Source: Ostreococcus mediterraneus | Taxonomy: Eukaryota; Chlorophyta; Mamiellophyceae; Mamiellales; Bathycoccaceae | Assembly: GCA_012295225.1 (NCBI GenBank) | Contig: WMKK01000016.1 | Coordinates: 2,037-66,036, forward strand | Reading direction: 5' to 3' | DNA: 64,000 nt | In this document: piece after piece, positions 28,420-37,082 of the stretch | How the letters are laid out: every line of letters begins with the position of its first letter | How positions within the stretch are numbered: position 1 is the stretch's first letter | Notes under the pieces: model-generated | Seen by the model: only the letters and a program-made list of their open reading frames with translations | Told to the model about the DNA's origin: nothing | Database searches by the model: none | Translations under genes and position numbers: made by a program

Positions 28420-29745
28420 ATGTCGGCGCCGTACATGTCCGTGCCGTCGTTCGACGACGACGACGACGACGGGGGTGACGACGACGGCGCGCGCGGTGCG
28501 GTATGGGCGCGCGCACCGCCGTCGTCGACGACGCGCGGTGATGATGATGATGATGATGATGATGATGGTGCGCGCGCGTCGGTTGGCGGTGCGCCGCGCC
28601 GCGCCGCGACGGCGACGGCGACGGTGCGCGCGACGGTGGACGGTACGACGACGACGACGAAGGTCAATGCGAAGCACGCCGCGCGAGAGCGCGCACGGAC
28701 GACGCGGACGGACGCGGGTGTGGATGGGAAGGCGGTCAGTGGGAAGACGCTCGGACGCCGACGTCGGGCGGCGGAGAAGCGACGTCGGGCGGCGGAGAAG
28801 CGACGAGGCGGCGACGCGGATGCGACGAAGGGGGTGAAGATAGAGCGTGAGACGGTGCGTGCGGTGACGGCGTCGGCGGCGCGTGCGAGGGTGAATGTTG
28901 ATCCCGGGGAAGAGTCGAGCGACTACGACGAGGAGTTGTTGCCCGAGGCGCCGGCGCCGGCGTTTACGCGCGACGACGATTCGGCGTCGGGGGAGGACAC
29001 CGCGCCGCCTGTGGCGTCGAAAAGAAGTAAGTCGGCGCCTTCATCGTCGTCGTTTATGGATAAAATGCGCGCGAAATTGTCGGGTGGGCAATTTAGGATG
29101 CTCAACGAACAGTTGTACACGACGACGGGTGACGAAGGATTGGCGTTGGTGAGCGGGTCGCCAGAATTATTTGAAGCGTATCACGCTGGTTTCCGCGCAC
29201 AAGTTGAATCGTGGCCGACGAAACCCGTGCATGTGATTGCTAATTTGTTGAAAAAATCTCCGAAAACGTGGGTCGTGGCGGATTTTGGGTGCGGCGACGC
29301 CGAGCTCGCGCGTTCAATCGCTCAAAAGTGTCACTCGTTTGATTTACAAACGCCTGAAGACGCGCCGGAAGTCGTGGCGTGTAACATGTCCGACGTACCG
29401 CTCGATGACGACACAATAGATTGTGCGGTGTTCTCGCTGAGCTTAATGGGCACCGACTACGGGTCTTTTCTCGAAGAAGCCCATCGCGTGCTCAAACCGG
29501 GTGGTTTACTTTGGATTGCCGAAGTGCGTTCGCGTTTCGATGGCCAAAACGGTACCGCCAGCGTCGCTTCCTTTGTCGCCGCCCTCGGCAAGCTCGGATT
29601 CAAACCCAAAAAAGATCCTGACGAATCAAACGCCATGTTCTTTACCGCCGAGTTCATCAAGACGTGGGTGGCAAAAAAATCAAAGGGCGCTGAGGCTGGC
29701 GTCGCGTGGCCGCCGCTCAAGGCGTGCGCGTACAAGCGCCGATAA
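28420..29745 (+). CDS. RRP8: RRP8-type rRNA methyltransferase (nucleomethylin)
   Basis: 441 residues from the ATG at 28420; the longer frame begins with TTG. The N-terminal half is low complexity: acidic Asp runs, then repeated Arg/Lys/Ala blocks (GRRRRAAEKRRRAAEKRRGG), typical of nucleolar proteins. The RRP8 methyltransferase domain covers about 230-441: KLSGGQFRMLNEQLYT, AYHAGFRAQVESWP, VADFGCGDAELA (SAM), VACNMSDVPLDDDTID, SLSLMGTDYGSFLEEA and RVLKPGGLLWIAEVRSRF, all strongly conserved. RRP8 makes m1A in large-subunit rRNA and helps pre-rRNA processing. A GATGAT microsatellite lies at about 28541-28567. Confidence 0.9.
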   Translation: MSAPYMSVPSFDDDDDDGGDDDGARGAVWARAPPSSTTRGDDDDDDDDDGARASVGGAPRRAATATATVRATVDGTTTTTKVNAKHAARERARTTRTDAGVDGKAVSGKTLGRRRRAAEKRRRAAEKRRGGDADATKGVKIERETVRAVTASAARARVNVDPGEESSDYDEELLPEAPAPAFTRDDDSASGEDTAPPVASKRSKSAPSSSSFMDKMRAKLSGGQFRMLNEQLYTTTGDEGLALVSGSPELFEAYHAGFRAQVESWPTKPVHVIANLLKKSPKTWVVADFGCGDAELARSIAQKCHSFDLQTPEDAPEVVACNMSDVPLDDDTIDCAVFSLSLMGTDYGSFLEEAHRVLKPGGLLWIAEVRSRFDGQNGTASVASFVAALGKLGFKPKKDPDESNAMFFTAEFIKTWVAKKSKGAEAGVAWPPLKACAYKRR

Positions 29746-30059
29746 CGCGCACACCAATGCGTCTTCATCATCGCGCATGTGTAATTATTATACTCAACGC
29801 AATATGTACACTAATCACCAATCGTATATCGGGCGTGTATCACATAGATACACCGACGTCAACGTCTGACGTCAATCGGCGGAGGAGGAAAAATAATCTT
29901 AAATCTTATCCCTGTACACAGGTCCAACGCCACATTCACGCGCGCGCGTCCCGAACCCGTCGCGCGCGGACTCGTGAGCGGTGCCGACGCATCACAACCG
30001 ACCACGCACGCGCAGCGCGAGCGTCGCGAACCGCGTTTACGTCGCGCATTCTCCACACG
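29746..30059. promoter_or_regulatory. AT-richer gap upstream of the Nudix-like gene
   Basis: 314 bp between the RRP8 stop and the next ATG on the same strand. The first 150 bp are clearly less GC-rich than surrounding coding DNA (TATTATACTC, CAATATGTAC, CATAGATACA), as expected for terminator and promoter sequence. No gene is visible; the frame of the downstream gene stays open through here but only from GTG and without transit-peptide features. Confidence 0.45.
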
Positions 30060-30947
30060 ATGCTCGCGCGCCGCCTCGCTCGTGAGGCTGTCCGCAGCGC
30101 ATCTTCATGCGCGCCCGGCGCCGCAATACGACGCGGATCCGCCGCCGTCGCCGTGCGAACGTACGGCACGCACGATCAAGAAGCGTCGACGTCCGCACCG
30201 GCGCGCGATGTCGCGCACCCTGCGCTGCTATCGGACGCAAACATCGATCGCGTGGCGCGCGACTTGCGGGACATGCCGACGCGCAAGCTTGATGGTGATT
30301 TCGCCAGCGCAGGTCGTCGCGTTGCCGTGATCCCGCTCGGGACATTTAATGCCGATCCATGTGTGATTATGACAATCTATCGCGACGCTGGGGCGAATGA
30401 TGCGCACGCGTGTGGGTTGCCGAGCGCCGGCGTGGAGGAGTCGACGTTGTTGGAGTCGTCCAGCGTGGCGACGACGAGCGCGGCGCGTCGGGCGTTGGAC
30501 GCGCTCTGGGGCATAAAAAATCGCCGGCCGAGTAGAAGCGATTTATTAGGGTGCGTTTCTGACGTGGCAGACGTGCGCGGGCGCACGGTGGTGACGCCCG
30601 TGATTGCGTATTTGGGCGAGGTGAAGGAGGCGATGCACGGGAGAGACGACGTGGCGGCGATTTCTTTGTCGACGCTCATGTCTACGAGCGGGGTTAAACC
30701 CACGCGAGAGGGAGGAGTTGAGTTTATTGGTACCATCGGTGCGCGTGGATTGCAAGGTCACGAGGCTATGGGATTACACGGCGCGTTGCGCGTCGTGGCC
30801 GGGCCAAACGCGGCGTACAGAGAAGCGTTGTACGACCAATTTTCCGCCGACTATCGCGCCGCCAAGGCGGTGGCCGCAGCCGCGGCAAAGAGCAAACCGA
30901 ATGGTATCGACGGCAAGGCAGATGATTACGCGAATGCGTCAGCGTGA
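30060..30947 (+). CDS. Mitochondrial protein with degenerate Nudix (NUDT7/8-like) fold
   Basis: 295 residues from the ATG at 30060. The N-terminus (MLARRLAREAVRSASS, then AAIRRGSAAVAVRTYG) is a classic mitochondrial presequence. The body resembles the CoA-diphosphatase Nudix group: RRVAVIPLGTFN, IMTIYR, a loop GLPSAGVEES, then SAARRALDALWGI in the place of the Nudix box, and VRGRTVVTPVIAYLGEVK. In active enzymes the box reads GxxxxxExxxxxxxRExxEExG; here the glutamates of RExxEE are absent (ARRALDAL), so metal binding and catalysis are probably lost. A structural or regulatory role is possible. The family call rests on pattern order, not on an alignment. Confidence 0.6.
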   Translation: MLARRLAREAVRSASSCAPGAAIRRGSAAVAVRTYGTHDQEASTSAPARDVAHPALLSDANIDRVARDLRDMPTRKLDGDFASAGRRVAVIPLGTFNADPCVIMTIYRDAGANDAHACGLPSAGVEESTLLESSSVATTSAARRALDALWGIKNRRPSRSDLLGCVSDVADVRGRTVVTPVIAYLGEVKEAMHGRDDVAAISLSTLMSTSGVKPTREGGVEFIGTIGARGLQGHEAMGLHGALRVVAGPNAAYREALYDQFSADYRAAKAVAAAAAKSKPNGIDGKADDYANASA

Positions 30948-31030
30948 ACGAGAAACACACTACATTATTGATACTAGATTTACATTTACTAGTACAGTTT
31001 CCGCTTTACGGAACGTACGTCAACGAGTTG

Positions 31031-31870
31031 TCAAATATTAGATCGACGTCTAGATTTAAGCTTGGCACGCGCCGCGGCGGCGGTCATCTTGGCCGATTCC
31101 GCAGTCATGCACGCTACCGCGGACCTATGCTTCATCGCTTCCCGCGCTTCGGCGATGAACGCGCGCGCGATGTCCACGCGCGTCACGATGTCTTCCACGC
31201 GTTCGCTCATCGTTTGTCCGCCTTTGCTGTGCATCACGCGCTCGCTCACAACCGGTATTGATGCCGCAAATAAACCAACACGCGACGGTTCTGGACGCGA
31301 CGGCTCTCGAGAAACTGTCTTAAACCCCTTGTCGTCGTCGGCGTCGTCGTCGTTTTTAATTTTCTCGCCTCCGTCGATGGCGTCAAAGTCTGGCGTATCG
31401 CTTCCATCATCGCTCTCGTCACCGCGCGCAGTTCTGCCGCCGACGACGTCCGTCACGAATCGCGCATTCCACAACTCTGGCATCTCTGGCGGCGGCGGCA
31501 TCTTTACGCATTCGAAATCGCGCGCGCCCGCGCCGCTCGCTTTGCCGTCTCGACGCGCATCATCCCCATCCCGTCGCCACCGCGCGGCGACATACGCCCC
31601 AGTATCCAACGCTCGACACAACGCATCGAGCTCATCATCCAACGCCGCCGTCTCCCGCGCGTAATCCAACGTCACAGCGTTGATGTTTTCAACATCATCA
31701 TCATCATCATCATCATCATCGTCATCATCATCATCATCATCCGTCGTCGTCGTCACCGCGCACCGCCGACGCCGCCACCGCACCGCCGACGCCGACGACG
31801 ACGACGACGCGCGACATAACCCGCGCACGACCGCATCGACGGACGCGTCCAGCGCGTCCAGCGCGTCCAT
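31031..31870 (-). CDS. Acidic protein of unknown function
   Basis: 279 residues from the ATG at 31870; a longer frame would start at TTG and overlap the RibBA promoter. The protein has a run of about 16 aspartates encoded by a CAT-type microsatellite, an Arg-rich patch before it, a region MPPPPEMPELWNARFVTDVV, and a C-terminal helical, basic segment (SERVEDIVTRVDIARAFI to KLKSRRRSNI) that looks like the most conserved part. I do not recognise the family. Expression is not proven from sequence, but the C-terminal third looks coding. Confidence 0.55.
   Translation of the reverse strand: MDALDALDASVDAVVRGLCRASSSSSASAVRWRRRRCAVTTTTDDDDDDDDDDDDDDDDVENINAVTLDYARETAALDDELDALCRALDTGAYVAARWRRDGDDARRDGKASGAGARDFECVKMPPPPEMPELWNARFVTDVVGGRTARGDESDDGSDTPDFDAIDGGEKIKNDDDADDDKGFKTVSREPSRPEPSRVGLFAASIPVVSERVMHSKGGQTMSERVEDIVTRVDIARAFIAEAREAMKHRSAVACMTAESAKMTAAAARAKLKSRRRSNI
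31693..31741 (-). repeat. CAT trinucleotide repeat (poly-Asp coding)
   Basis: About 16 CAT units with one CGT interruption encode the aspartate run of the unknown acidic protein. It is likely length-variable between strains. Confidence 0.85.
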
Positions 31871-32208
31871 CGACGACCCGCGCGCGCGGCGCACTGCCGC
31901 GGGGTCGCCCGTGAACAGTACTGTACCAACCCAAACCCCTATCACGCGCACACGGTATGCATAAAAACCCTGACGAACACCGCCGTGGTCGTATCGCGAT
32001 ACCACGCAGTCCCATGGACGCGTCGCGCGCGGGTTCGGGACACATAAATCGCCGCATGTCCGAACATCGCCGAATGTCCGAACACCGGACCCGCGCGCGA
32101 CGCCGCCGTCGTCGTCGACGTCGAACGCGTCGTCGCCGCCGTCGTCGCCGCCGCATTCGTCGCCGCGTTCGCCGCCGCACGCGGAGGTCTGTCGCGCGCA
32201 TATTTTCA
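31871..32208. promoter_or_regulatory. Divergent promoter with doubled ATGTCCGAACA motif
   Basis: 338 bp between the unknown acidic gene and RibBA. ATGTCCGAACA occurs at 32056-32066 and again at 32074-32084, 18 bp apart. The second copy lies in a 15-base string that also occurs near 16079-16093 in the 5' part of the NSUN2 gene. A CGT/CGC-rich block at about 32090-32190 keeps several frames open and explains long spurious frames here. Confidence 0.45.
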
Positions 32209-33633
32209 ATGTCTCGCGCGTCTTCGTGCGCGTTCGCGCTCGCGCGCGCGCCTCGACGCGCGCGCGCAGGCGCCGTCGGCGCTTTTCGCGAGGCGAAAAC
32301 CTCCTCGACGCGCGCGCGCGCGGTGTTCGCGCACGACGACGGCGCGCGCGGAGGGGAGGACCCGGACGCGCCCACGCCTGGGTTCGCCTCGATCGCGTCC
32401 GCGCTCGAGGACGTCGCTCGAGGGAAGTTCGTGGTCGTGCTCGATAGCGAAGACCGGGAGAATGAGGGGGATTTGATAGCCGCGGCGGATAAGGTCACGG
32501 CGGAGTCGATGGCGTTTATGATTCGACACACGTCGGGTTTGGTGTGCGTGAGTATGGAGGATGATAGAGCGGATGCGTTGGATTTACCGCTGATGGTGGA
32601 TTCAAAGGCGAATAAGGATGCGATGAAGACGGCGTTTACGGTGAGCGTCGACTTGGCGGCGTCGACGACTGGGATTTCGGCTGGGGAACGCGCGGCGACT
32701 ATTAATGCGCTCGGGGATGATAATACCACGGCTGGGGCGTTTGTGAGACCGGGGCATGTGTTTCCATTGCGTGCACGACCGGGTGGGGTGTTGAAGCGCG
32801 CTGGGCACACGGAGGCGGCGGTGGATTTATCGCGCATGGCTGGGTCTACCCCGGTGGGCGTGTTGTGCGAAATCGTCAAAGACAGCGATGGGTCCATGGC
32901 GCGATTGCCCGATCTCGAAGTGTTTGCAAAAACGCACGGGTTAAAGTTAGTGTTGATTTCAGATATGATTCGGTACCGTCGCGCGCGCGAAAAGTTGGTG
33001 GAGCGCACCGCCGTGGCGCGCTTGCCGACAGAGTGGGGCAACTTTACGTGCGTTTCGTACACGAGCATGCTCGATGGTATCGAGCACGTGGCGTTGGTGT
33101 ACGGTGATTTCGATGAAACAAATATTAACAAGGCGATTGGGGACGACATGCTCGTGCGCGTGCACAGCGAGTGCTTGACTGGGGATATTTTTAAGAGCGC
33201 GAGGTGCGACTGCGGAAACCAACTCGACTTGGCGATGGAGCGCGTGGCCAAGGAAGGACAAGGGTGCATTGTGTACTTGCGTGGGCAAGAGGGTCGTGGT
33301 ATTGGTTTAGGGCACAAGCTTCGCGCGTATAATTTGCAAGATGAAGGGCGAGACACGGTGCAAGCTAACGAAGACTTGGGGTTCCCGGCGGATACGCGCG
33401 AGTACGGCATCGGCGCGCAAATTTTACAAGACCTCGGCGTGAAGACGTTGCGCTTGATGACGAATAATCCGGCGAAATACCACGGGTTGAGCGGCTATGG
33501 CTTATCCGTCACAGGTCGCGTGCCGTTGTTTGCGCCGATCACTATGGAGAACAAACGTTATATTGACACTAAGCGGTTAAAGATGGGCCACTTGTTCGAA
33601 GACGCCGCCACAGAGGCGGAGTTGACGTCGTGA
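32209..33633 (+). CDS. RIBA: Bifunctional riboflavin biosynthesis enzyme RibBA, plastid type
   Basis: 474 residues from the ATG at 32209, which begins a clean plastid transit peptide (MSRASSCAFALARAPRRARA). The first domain (about 60-265) is 3,4-dihydroxy-2-butanone 4-phosphate synthase: LDSEDRENEGDLI, MIRHTSGLVCV and FVRPGHVFPL. The second (about 280-470) is GTP cyclohydrolase II with the zinc cysteines in HSECLTGDIFKSARCDCG, then YLRGQEGRGIGLGHKL and NPAKYHGLSGYGLSVTGRVPL. It makes both precursors of riboflavin from ribulose 5-phosphate and GTP. Both active sites look complete, unlike plant paralogs in which one half is degenerate. Confidence 0.94.
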   Translation: MSRASSCAFALARAPRRARAGAVGAFREAKTSSTRARAVFAHDDGARGGEDPDAPTPGFASIASALEDVARGKFVVVLDSEDRENEGDLIAAADKVTAESMAFMIRHTSGLVCVSMEDDRADALDLPLMVDSKANKDAMKTAFTVSVDLAASTTGISAGERAATINALGDDNTTAGAFVRPGHVFPLRARPGGVLKRAGHTEAAVDLSRMAGSTPVGVLCEIVKDSDGSMARLPDLEVFAKTHGLKLVLISDMIRYRRAREKLVERTAVARLPTEWGNFTCVSYTSMLDGIEHVALVYGDFDETNINKAIGDDMLVRVHSECLTGDIFKSARCDCGNQLDLAMERVAKEGQGCIVYLRGQEGRGIGLGHKLRAYNLQDEGRDTVQANEDLGFPADTREYGIGAQILQDLGVKTLRLMTNNPAKYHGLSGYGLSVTGRVPLFAPITMENKRYIDTKRLKMGHLFEDAATEAELTS

Positions 33634-33862
33634 TGATAGACAATTCATTCATTCATTCATTGTTGTTAGAGATTCTTTATGCGTAGTTTAACTTTTGGCG
33701 TGCACAGTTTAATTAACGTACACTTGTATACACAAAAATCTATTCTTCTTAGTCTGTTTGTCTTCATATCGTTGCGTGCGCGCGAGCGAAAAGCGAAAAG
33801 GAATGAATCATCAATCAACGGTGATGTAAAAAATTGTTGCGAGGTTGTGTAAAACGCCACGC
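33634..33862. other. Convergent 3' gap with ATTC repeat
   Basis: 229 bp between two stops, AT-richer than the flanks, with a short ATTC tetranucleotide run just after the RibBA stop (about 33640-33661). No gene is visible. Confidence 0.4.
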
Positions 33863-35700
33863 TCAGTGCAAATACCGCGAGCCTTCGTGCCAACTTGACC
33901 CAGCCATGTTCGTGATGCTATGTTCTCGTCTGACCGCGTGCTTGCGGTCACTCGGAGACGTGCCGTGATGATCAACTGAAAGCCGAGACGTGGAATTTGG
34001 GCGAACGCCGACCTCCGCCTCCGTAAACGCAGAGTCGGGCGTACGGAGCGACGACCGCGCAAGTTGCTGCGATAATCCGGAAATTCCTAGCATACCTCCA
34101 GGTCGGACGGCCCGAGCTGGTGTGGGCGAGTACAGCGCCGATGGCGGGTACGGTGAAGATGTCGGAGGCGAATCCGGCGTCGTGAGAAAGTGCGTCGAGT
34201 CATCCACGGTCATTTGATCCGGGAGAGAGTTTTTGCGTCGAATTTCCGGCTTGGGTGCGGATGCCAGAGCAGGAATGTTTGAGGCCGATGCGCTGTTTTC
34301 CATCTTTGGCTTGTAGCTCAAAATCGTATCGCACAAGTCTTCCAAGCACTTGAATTCGATTTCGAGCACCGGGGAGTCGCTCGACGTCATCTGACGCGTC
34401 GACTTGGTCGGAGACGACGGCGCGGCGTCGTCTCCAACCGCGCCCGCCGCGCGTTCTTCGTTGAGCTGCTGCAGTAAAAACTCGCGCGAGCATCGCCCTT
34501 TCGTCGGCTGCGTAGGGTGCGCGATAATCATACAGTTTGGCGGGCACAGCTGCCAATTCGCCAAGCCGTTCATGCTCAACGGTTCGCTCGACACCAACAA
34601 CGACTGCGTGGCGAAGATTTTCTTTTTTAAAATCGCCTGGAAGCTTGGATTCCGTCGTTGTCTCGGCCCACCGGTGTTCGCATGAATGTTACGATCGACT
34701 AATCGATCGAATCCCGCCAAGCCTTCGGCGCTGTCTAAATCCCAAGCCTTTTCCCCCGGCATCGGTCCGAGGTGGAAGTACAAACTCGGCGGTTCCTCAG
34801 TCGCCGAGTTTCGATATCGCGTGGCGATGATGGTTTCGCCATCCGTCAAAGCCACGTTAATAGAGTTCGCTTGCCCTTTGTTCGCCTTGATTATGATACA
34901 TATCGCCTTAAACACCGCCTTCTCCAGCGTCTTTGGTTCCATTTGCTCGTACACGTTTGGAAGCTCATTCAAAATTAACGAAAAAAGCAATTCGCTATCC
35001 GTCGTGCCGCTCATTTGGTCAAACAGTTCATCCCTCAAATGCGCCAACAACCCGCGACGAATCGCCTTAAAATCCGCCACATCACCATTATGCATAAACA
35101 TATATCTCCCACGCACGAATGGATGACAATTATACTGATGCACGCTCGCCCCCGGCCCCGCGGCGCGCACGTGTCCAAACAACAGCGAGGCGTTGAGCGA
35201 CTTGCTCAACGAACGCAAATTTCGATCATGCGACGGCGCACACACCGTCGTATACACCCCAGGGCGACAATACGCATTCAAACCATGTTTATCCACCATA
35301 CCACATCGCTTAGAAGCGTACCAGCCGATACCTATCGATTATACAACCACGCTCGTCCGTCAGTACGCCGAAACCGCTCGCGCGAGCGTCCCTCCGTCTC
35401 TGTCTCTCACGCGCTCTCGCGCGCGCACAACCACACAACGCGCGTGCGCGACAACCACGAACGACGATAACGCAACGCACGACGACACACGACGCACGAC
35501 GACGCACGCGAACGCGCGCGCGCTCGAAAAACACACGCACCACACCCGTGCACGTTCACCTCGTGGTTCCTCTCGGCGTCGCGCGCGCACCCGGGCGTCC
35601 ACCCGGCGCGGTCCGCCATCGTGGCTAACCCGTGCGACGCGCCGTAGATGAGCTTTGAGATGCATACTTCTTCGCCGTAGTAGTATATCCACCGACACAT
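33863..35700 (-). CDS. Class II glutamine amidotransferase, DUG3/EgtC-like (two exons)
   Basis: I read two exons: 35700-35541 and 35331-33863, joined across a 209-bp intron with donor GTGCGTG, a CTGAC branch site and an ATAG acceptor. The exons sum to 1629 bases, 542 residues. Exon 1 starts MCRWIYYYG, so the nucleophile Cys2 is exposed after Met removal, as the family requires. The junction restores NVHGCGIGWYASKR, which aligns with NADGFGLAWYG of related proteins. Then LLFGHVRAAGPG, YNCHPFV, FMHNGDVADFKAIRR and GTTDSELLFSLIL complete the glutaminase fold. The C-terminal about 200 residues are serine/proline-rich and likely disordered. Yeast Dug3 works in glutathione degradation; the role here is inferred. 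The exon-2-only frame starting at 35299 lacks the catalytic cysteine. Confidence 0.85.
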
Positions 35701-36065
35701 CGCGCGCGCGCGGCGTCGCACGAGGCGTCGTCGTGTGACGACGCGCGAGGGCGTCGACCGCATTGGTTTTGCCGCGTGGACGCGTTTTACATACTGACAT
35801 CGTTTTAGATCCATATATAGGTTGTAACAAATAGACGGGTATACATAAATATACCCCTTGTATTACTATATAGTCATATATATTGTATAGTATTGGATGA
35901 GTAGGGTTTAGGAAGCGGTTACCAGCAACACCGGCGTCGTCATTGTCGCGCGCGCACCTCCTCGTCGTGCGTCGTGCGTCGTCGCGGTCGTCGTCTCTCG
36001 TGTCTCGTGTCTCGCGTTTTGCGTTTCGCCGCGCATAGGCGTTCGTCGCGCGCCACAGAGAGACC
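35701..36065. promoter_or_regulatory. AT-rich divergent promoter with telo-box
   Basis: 365 bp between the DUG3-like gene and SURF2. The middle (about 35810-35900) is strikingly AT-rich for this genome, with TATATATAGG, ATAAATATACC and TATAGTCATATATA. TAGGGTTTA at 35902-35910 matches the plant telo-box, which is common upstream of ribosome-biogenesis and translation genes. No gene is visible. Confidence 0.5.
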
Positions 36066-36920
36066 ATGAGCGCGGATTCGAAGGCTGTGGCGGCGGCGTT
36101 GGCCACGCTCATCGCGCACGCGCCCGGCGCCACGCTGACGCACGATGACGGCCGCGACGGCGGTGCACACGAGAGCATTACGTGCGAAGAAACCGCCCAC
36201 GTCGTCTCGTGGCCTCGCGGTGCGTTCGCGGAGGCGCGAGAGAGGGTGATGGAGTCCATGTCGACGCACTTGAGCGGACACAAGTACGCCAAGGCGGCCA
36301 AGGCCAAGGCGGATTTACGGGCGTTGGCGGAGTATGAACCGCATATTGTGCGATCGAAATATGTGGATAATATGGTGTTTTGTACGATTACGGGTACGCG
36401 GGTGAAGGCGACGGAGGAGGCGGTGGTGAGACACGCGAGCGGGAAGAAGTTTACGCTCGCGCACGCGACGGCGTTGAAGGATAAACTTGCGCCGAAAGTG
36501 GAGAAAGATCCGGTGGTTGAGGCGCAAGAGCTCGAGGCTTTGAAGGCGGAGCAAAAACAGCGCGAGGAGGCGAATAAGGCGGCGAAAGAAGCTCGTGAAA
36601 AGGCGCGAATTGAGGCTAAGATGAAAAAGCGAGAGGAGAAGAAGCGACGGCGCGACGAAGGCGGGTTCGACGAGACGATGGGGTGTTGGGTACCACCAAA
36701 GAGCGTTATTGATAGCGGCGATGAAGATGACGACGACAACGATAGCGAAGATGACGATGGTAGCGACGACGATGGGGACGATGAAGACATGGGCGAAGAT
36801 TCGGGCGAAGATTTTGATTTCGATGAAGACGACGCATCCGACGAAGAAGACTTGATACCCACCGTCGTCGTCCCTGGATCGAGCAAACGAGCCAAGTTGG
36901 CGCTCGCGAAGAAACAATGA
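36066..36920 (+). CDS. SURF2: SURF2 (surfeit locus protein 2) homolog
   Basis: 284 residues. The SURF2 domain covers about 10-135: an ITCEETAHVV segment, HLSGHKYAKAA, EYEPHIVRSKYVDNMVFCTITG and EEAVVRHASGKKF match the family in order. A charged coiled-coil (about 150-200, rich in EAREKARIEAK) and long acidic runs follow, then a basic tail. SURF2 is a nucleolar protein tied to free 5S RNP and ribosome biogenesis in animals. A telo-box in its promoter fits that role. The first ATG after the divergent promoter is used. Confidence 0.83.
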   Translation: MSADSKAVAAALATLIAHAPGATLTHDDGRDGGAHESITCEETAHVVSWPRGAFAEARERVMESMSTHLSGHKYAKAAKAKADLRALAEYEPHIVRSKYVDNMVFCTITGTRVKATEEAVVRHASGKKFTLAHATALKDKLAPKVEKDPVVEAQELEALKAEQKQREEANKAAKEAREKARIEAKMKKREEKKRRRDEGGFDETMGCWVPPKSVIDSGDEDDDDNDSEDDDGSDDDGDDEDMGEDSGEDFDFDEDDASDEEDLIPTVVVPGSSKRAKLALAKKQ

Positions 36921-37082
36921 TTAGCCACAGACTAGCACGCGCGCACGCGCGTATCATATTCAGCACGATACCGCGCGGTTCAATATTATTTACCAGACGC
37001 ACATTTTATCATACGTCTCCTCACACGTCGCCACGCCGAACTTCTTTTCTCAACCTCGCGCATCGTCGTCGTCGACGACGCC

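Noticed and set aside
31737-33410. 557-codon frame antisense to RibBA
   Set aside because: RibBA on the plus strand has complete motifs for both enzymes; the antisense frame is a by-product of high GC and has no recognisable motif.
36315-36917. Antisense 200-codon frame in SURF2 with valine/isoleucine runs resembling membrane helices
   Set aside because: The runs are the complement of Asp/Glu codons in SURF2.
35360-36928. 522-codon frame antisense to SURF2 and into the DUG3-like promoter
   Set aside because: Serine runs mirror the acidic runs of SURF2, and the end crosses an AT-rich promoter; SURF2 motifs are on the other strand.
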